Source: an uncultured Actinomyces sp. | GTDB lineage: Bacteria > Actinomycetota > Actinomycetes > Actinomycetales > Actinomycetaceae | Reading direction: 5' to 3' | Length of the DNA: 17,007 bases | NCBI GenBank assembly: GCA_916719935.1 | Contig: CAKAPY010000008.1 | Span: 1 to 17,007 of the forward strand | Part shown: positions 15,347-17,007 of the stretch, in pieces | How the letters are laid out: each line of letters begins with the position of its first letter | Position numbering within the stretch: the first letter of the stretch is position 1 | Position numbers and translations under genes: made by a program | The notes under the pieces: generated by a model | The model's database searches: none | The model's input: the letters and a program-made list of their open reading frames with translations, nothing else | Told to the model about the DNA's origin: nothing

Positions 15347-16355
15347 TCTCCGCTTCTTCGCCGCTTCCGCTCAGTGCGGACACAACAGCTGCTGCACCTT
15401 CCTCAGCCTCACGCTTCTTGCGGTTCTTATGGGCGAGGAACCATAGGACTGCGGTCGCAATGAGCACGGCGATAATGCCAACGACAACAGCGATCATCCA
15501 GGTCTGAACGACAGCGGGCTCAACATTGGCCGATTCTTCTGCGACCTGCGCATCGTCCATGGGGACGCGTTCACCGGTAACCAAAAGACGGTGAGTGTTG
15601 ATGCCGTATGGAGTACAGGTGATCAGGGTTGCAAGGTCTTTTCCGGCAACCTTGTTCAGGGTTTCTGTTTCGTTCGGAAGAACGGTTCGGATGTCGGTGA
15701 CCTTGTATTTCAGGTGACGCCCTAAGACTTCGATGTAGAAGACGTCGCCGAGTTCGACGCGGTTGAGGTGGTCGAACATGGTTGCGCTTCCCAGTCCGGA
15801 GTGGCCGGTGAGGACCGTGTGGGTTCCTTCGCCGCCGACGGGGAGCGCGGTTCCGAAGAGGTGTCCAACGCCTTTTTCAAGAGTTGAGGTTTCGGTGCCG
15901 TGATAGATCGGAAGGCTGATATCGGCCGAAGGGACCTTAACGGTTGCCATCACGGGGTTCACGTTAAGTTGTGAGAGGTAATCGGTGTATTGGGGAGTGT
16001 TGGGCCGCTGAGATTCCAACCAGGGGTCAAGGATGGGTGCTTCGGCGGCTTGGCGGTTGTATTCGTCAGCGCGTGCGAGTTCGTCTTTCAGTACATCGGG
16101 ACCAAGGTTGGTTTGTTCGGCACTGAAGGCCTTGGCAATGCGCTGTTGCTCGACGTTGTTCTGATAGGTCGCGATAACGGGGTAGAGCAGGACCAGGATT
16201 CCGAGGACCAGCAGGATTGGGGGGAGGATGGTGAAAAGGCGACGGCGGCGTTGTGCCTTGCGAATGCGTTGATCACGTTCTTCCACAGTTTCAGGTGCCT
16301 CCTGAACCTGGGTGCTTGAGAGGCTGTCGTCTGCGTGGATCTCGTTCTCACTCAT
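15327..16355 (-). CDS. srtC: Class C (pilus-polymerising) sortase
   Basis: A 342-residue membrane-bound transpeptidase. A charged N-tail is followed by TM1 (about 43-62), the lid motif D110-P-W112 typical of class C enzymes (it plugs the active site), and the sortase barrel. Catalytic residues are H185 (TGHSG), C247 (TLITCTPYG) and R256 (NTHRLLVTG). A second membrane helix (about 285-307) and a Lys/Arg-rich tail follow, the C-terminal anchor that separates class C from class A. It cleaves the LPxTG-type signal of pilin and joins it to a lysine of the next subunit. The pilin next door, ending in LPITG, is its probable substrate. The ATG at 16355 has AAAGG 6 bases upstream. The gene sits 95 bases after the pilin, behind a hairpin. 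Its stop lies 20 bases inside the convergent serine-dehydratase gene, and no terminator is seen beyond it. Confidence 0.95.
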   Translation of the reverse strand: MSENEIHADDSLSSTQVQEAPETVEERDQRIRKAQRRRRLFTILPPILLVLGILVLLYPVIATYQNNVEQQRIAKAFSAEQTNLGPDVLKDELARADEYNRQAAEAPILDPWLESQRPNTPQYTDYLSQLNVNPVMATVKVPSADISLPIYHGTETSTLEKGVGHLFGTALPVGGEGTHTVLTGHSGLGSATMFDHLNRVELGDVFYIEVLGRHLKYKVTDIRTVLPNETETLNKVAGKDLATLITCTPYGINTHRLLVTGERVPMDDAQVAEESANVEPAVVQTWMIAVVVGIIAVLIATAVLWFLAHKNRKKREAEEGAAAVVSALSGSGEEAEINTPQR

Positions 16356-16383
16356 GAGTCGCCTTTTAAATGGGGTTGCGTTG

Positions 16384-16391
16384 ATTGTATA
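16384..16391 (-). promoter_or_regulatory. Possible internal -10 box for the sortase gene
   Basis: On the minus strand TATACAAT lies just after the hairpin and 28 bases before the sortase ATG. It would give a 5' leader of about 20 bases containing the AAAGG ribosome site. No -35 box lies at the right distance because the hairpin arm occupies that place, so this is a weak call. Confidence 0.3.
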
Positions 16392-16396
16392 GAAAC

Positions 16397-16430
16397 GGGT
16401 GCGGGAAGACCCACGGGTCTTCCCGCACCC
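16397..16430 (-). terminator. Strong hairpin (attenuator) between pilin and sortase
   Basis: A perfect 16-bp inverted repeat (16397-16412 and 16415-16430) with only 2 bases between the arms; it folds as a 14-15-bp GC-rich stem with a 4-6-base loop. On the minus strand it starts 20 bases after the pilin stop and is followed by GTTTCTATAC, a short T-rich tail. On the plus strand there is no T-tract, so it acts for the pilin transcript. It probably terminates most pilin mRNA, or protects its 3' end, and lets a fraction continue into srtC. Confidence 0.75.
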
Positions 16431-16450
16431 AGCTAAATCTCACTTAGAGA

Positions 16451-17007
16451 TCAGTCGTTTTCCTTGCGACGCTTGTTCGCAATGGCGATGGCACCAGCGC
16501 CGATAACAAGTGCGGAGCCAGCTGCGATCAGCACGCCCACACCGGCAGCACCGGTAATGGGCAAGCGGAATCCACCATTGTGAGGAGCATCCTTGACCGT
16601 GGTCTCCAGGGTGTAGTGGTTATCAGCGGTCGAGTTGGTCTCGAGGACTTGGAAGGCGATCGGGCGAGTCTGGAGCTCGAAGCCTTCGGGAGCCTTGGTC
16701 TCAACGAGGCAGTACCAACCGGGGTTGGTGACCTGCTTGTTGTTTGCCCAGTCGTTGTTGCGCAGGCCATCGATGGTGACCTCACCGTTTGCGTCGGTCA
16801 CGTAGGTGGTAACACCAGCGGGGCTCAGCTTCTTGTCCAGGGTTGCGTCAACCGGGTCGAAGTTCTTGGTGGGAGTGCTCTGAGGCGTGCACTGGTACAC
16901 CTCGAACTCTGCACCCTTGAGCTTCGCGCTTGTATCTTCTGCGGAAACCTTGGTGATCTTCACCTTGCCGAACTTGGAGACAACCTCGGAGTTCGGGTAA
17001 TCCGGCG
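16451..17007 (-). CDS. LPXTG fimbrial shaft protein (pilin), C-terminal part
   Basis: The last 184 codons of a cell-wall-anchored major pilin of the SpaH/FimA/FimP type. The frame remains open to the right edge, so the true start is outside and the in-frame GTG at 16963 is not the start. The visible part is a prealbumin-like (CNA-B-type) C-terminal domain. It begins with VKITKVSAEDTSAKLKGAEF (the Lys here is the usual isopeptide-bond donor), continues through GEVTIDGLRNNDW, and contains the pilin E-box YCLVETKAPEGFEL. Two cysteines (EVYQC and WYC) could pair. The protein ends with the sorting signal LPITG (16550-16564), a hydrophobic helix and KRRKEND. Class C sortase next to it polymerises such subunits into fibres. 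The pilin-motif lysine lies in the missing N-terminal part. In Actinomyces this gene order (shaft, then srtC) is usual, with a tip protein expected upstream outside the window. Confidence 0.92.
   Translation of the reverse strand, partial: PDYPNSEVVSKFGKVKITKVSAEDTSAKLKGAEFEVYQCTPQSTPTKNFDPVDATLDKKLSPAGVTTYVTDANGEVTIDGLRNNDWANNKQVTNPGWYCLVETKAPEGFELQTRPIAFQVLETNSTADNHYTLETTVKDAPHNGGFRLPITGAAGVGVLIAAGSALVIGAGAIAIANKRRKEND

Overview
The window looks like chromosomal DNA from a host-associated actinobacterium of the Actinomyces/Schaalia type (family Actinomycetaceae). GC is moderately high. The C-terminal half of an LPXTG fimbrial shaft protein sits next to a dedicated class C sortase, as in the fimbrial loci of oral Actinomyces. 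A long actinobacterial-style HrpA helicase, frequent GTG starts and GTGA/ATGA gene overlaps fit the same group. This placement is an inference from gene content, not a database match. No rRNA, tRNA, insertion sequence, CRISPR array, integrase or phage gene was seen.

Layout from left to right. (A) 1-2720, minus strand: a small glycine-rich membrane-anchored protein, a ferritin-like/VIT1 metal-transporter fusion, a TRIC-type (UPF0126) membrane protein, and the start of an APC-family amino-acid permease that runs off the left edge. The last two overlap by 4 bases. (B) 2889-9652, plus strand: an alpha/beta hydrolase, a 1609-residue HrpA-like DEAH RNA helicase, a SprT-like zinc metalloprotein and a purine-type phosphoribosyltransferase. 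A bidirectional hairpin terminator follows. (C) 9742-13533, minus strand: luxS, mtnN, a low-molecular-weight tyrosine phosphatase and a secreted lysozyme-like lipoprotein appear to form one operon. A degenerate ROK-family protein lies downstream. (D) 13706-15346, plus strand: a single-chain iron-sulfur L-serine dehydratase. (E) 15327-17007, minus strand: the fimbrial shaft protein (5' end outside the window) and its class C sortase, separated by a perfect 16-bp inverted repeat that looks like a transcription attenuator.

How the genes work together. MtnN cleaves S-adenosylhomocysteine (and methylthioadenosine), and LuxS converts the resulting S-ribosylhomocysteine to homocysteine plus the AI-2 precursor. 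Together they complete SAH detoxification and can make an interspecies signal. The pilin-sortase pair builds covalent surface fibres. Serine dehydratase (serine to pyruvate plus ammonia) and the permease fit amino-acid use by an oral or mucosal commensal. The rest is housekeeping. I did not find a clearly new multi-gene system. The best leads are the luxS-mtnN-phosphatase-lipoprotein gene order, a ROK protein lacking both its DNA-binding and catalytic hallmarks, the pilin-sortase attenuator, and two genes with leaderless-type starts.
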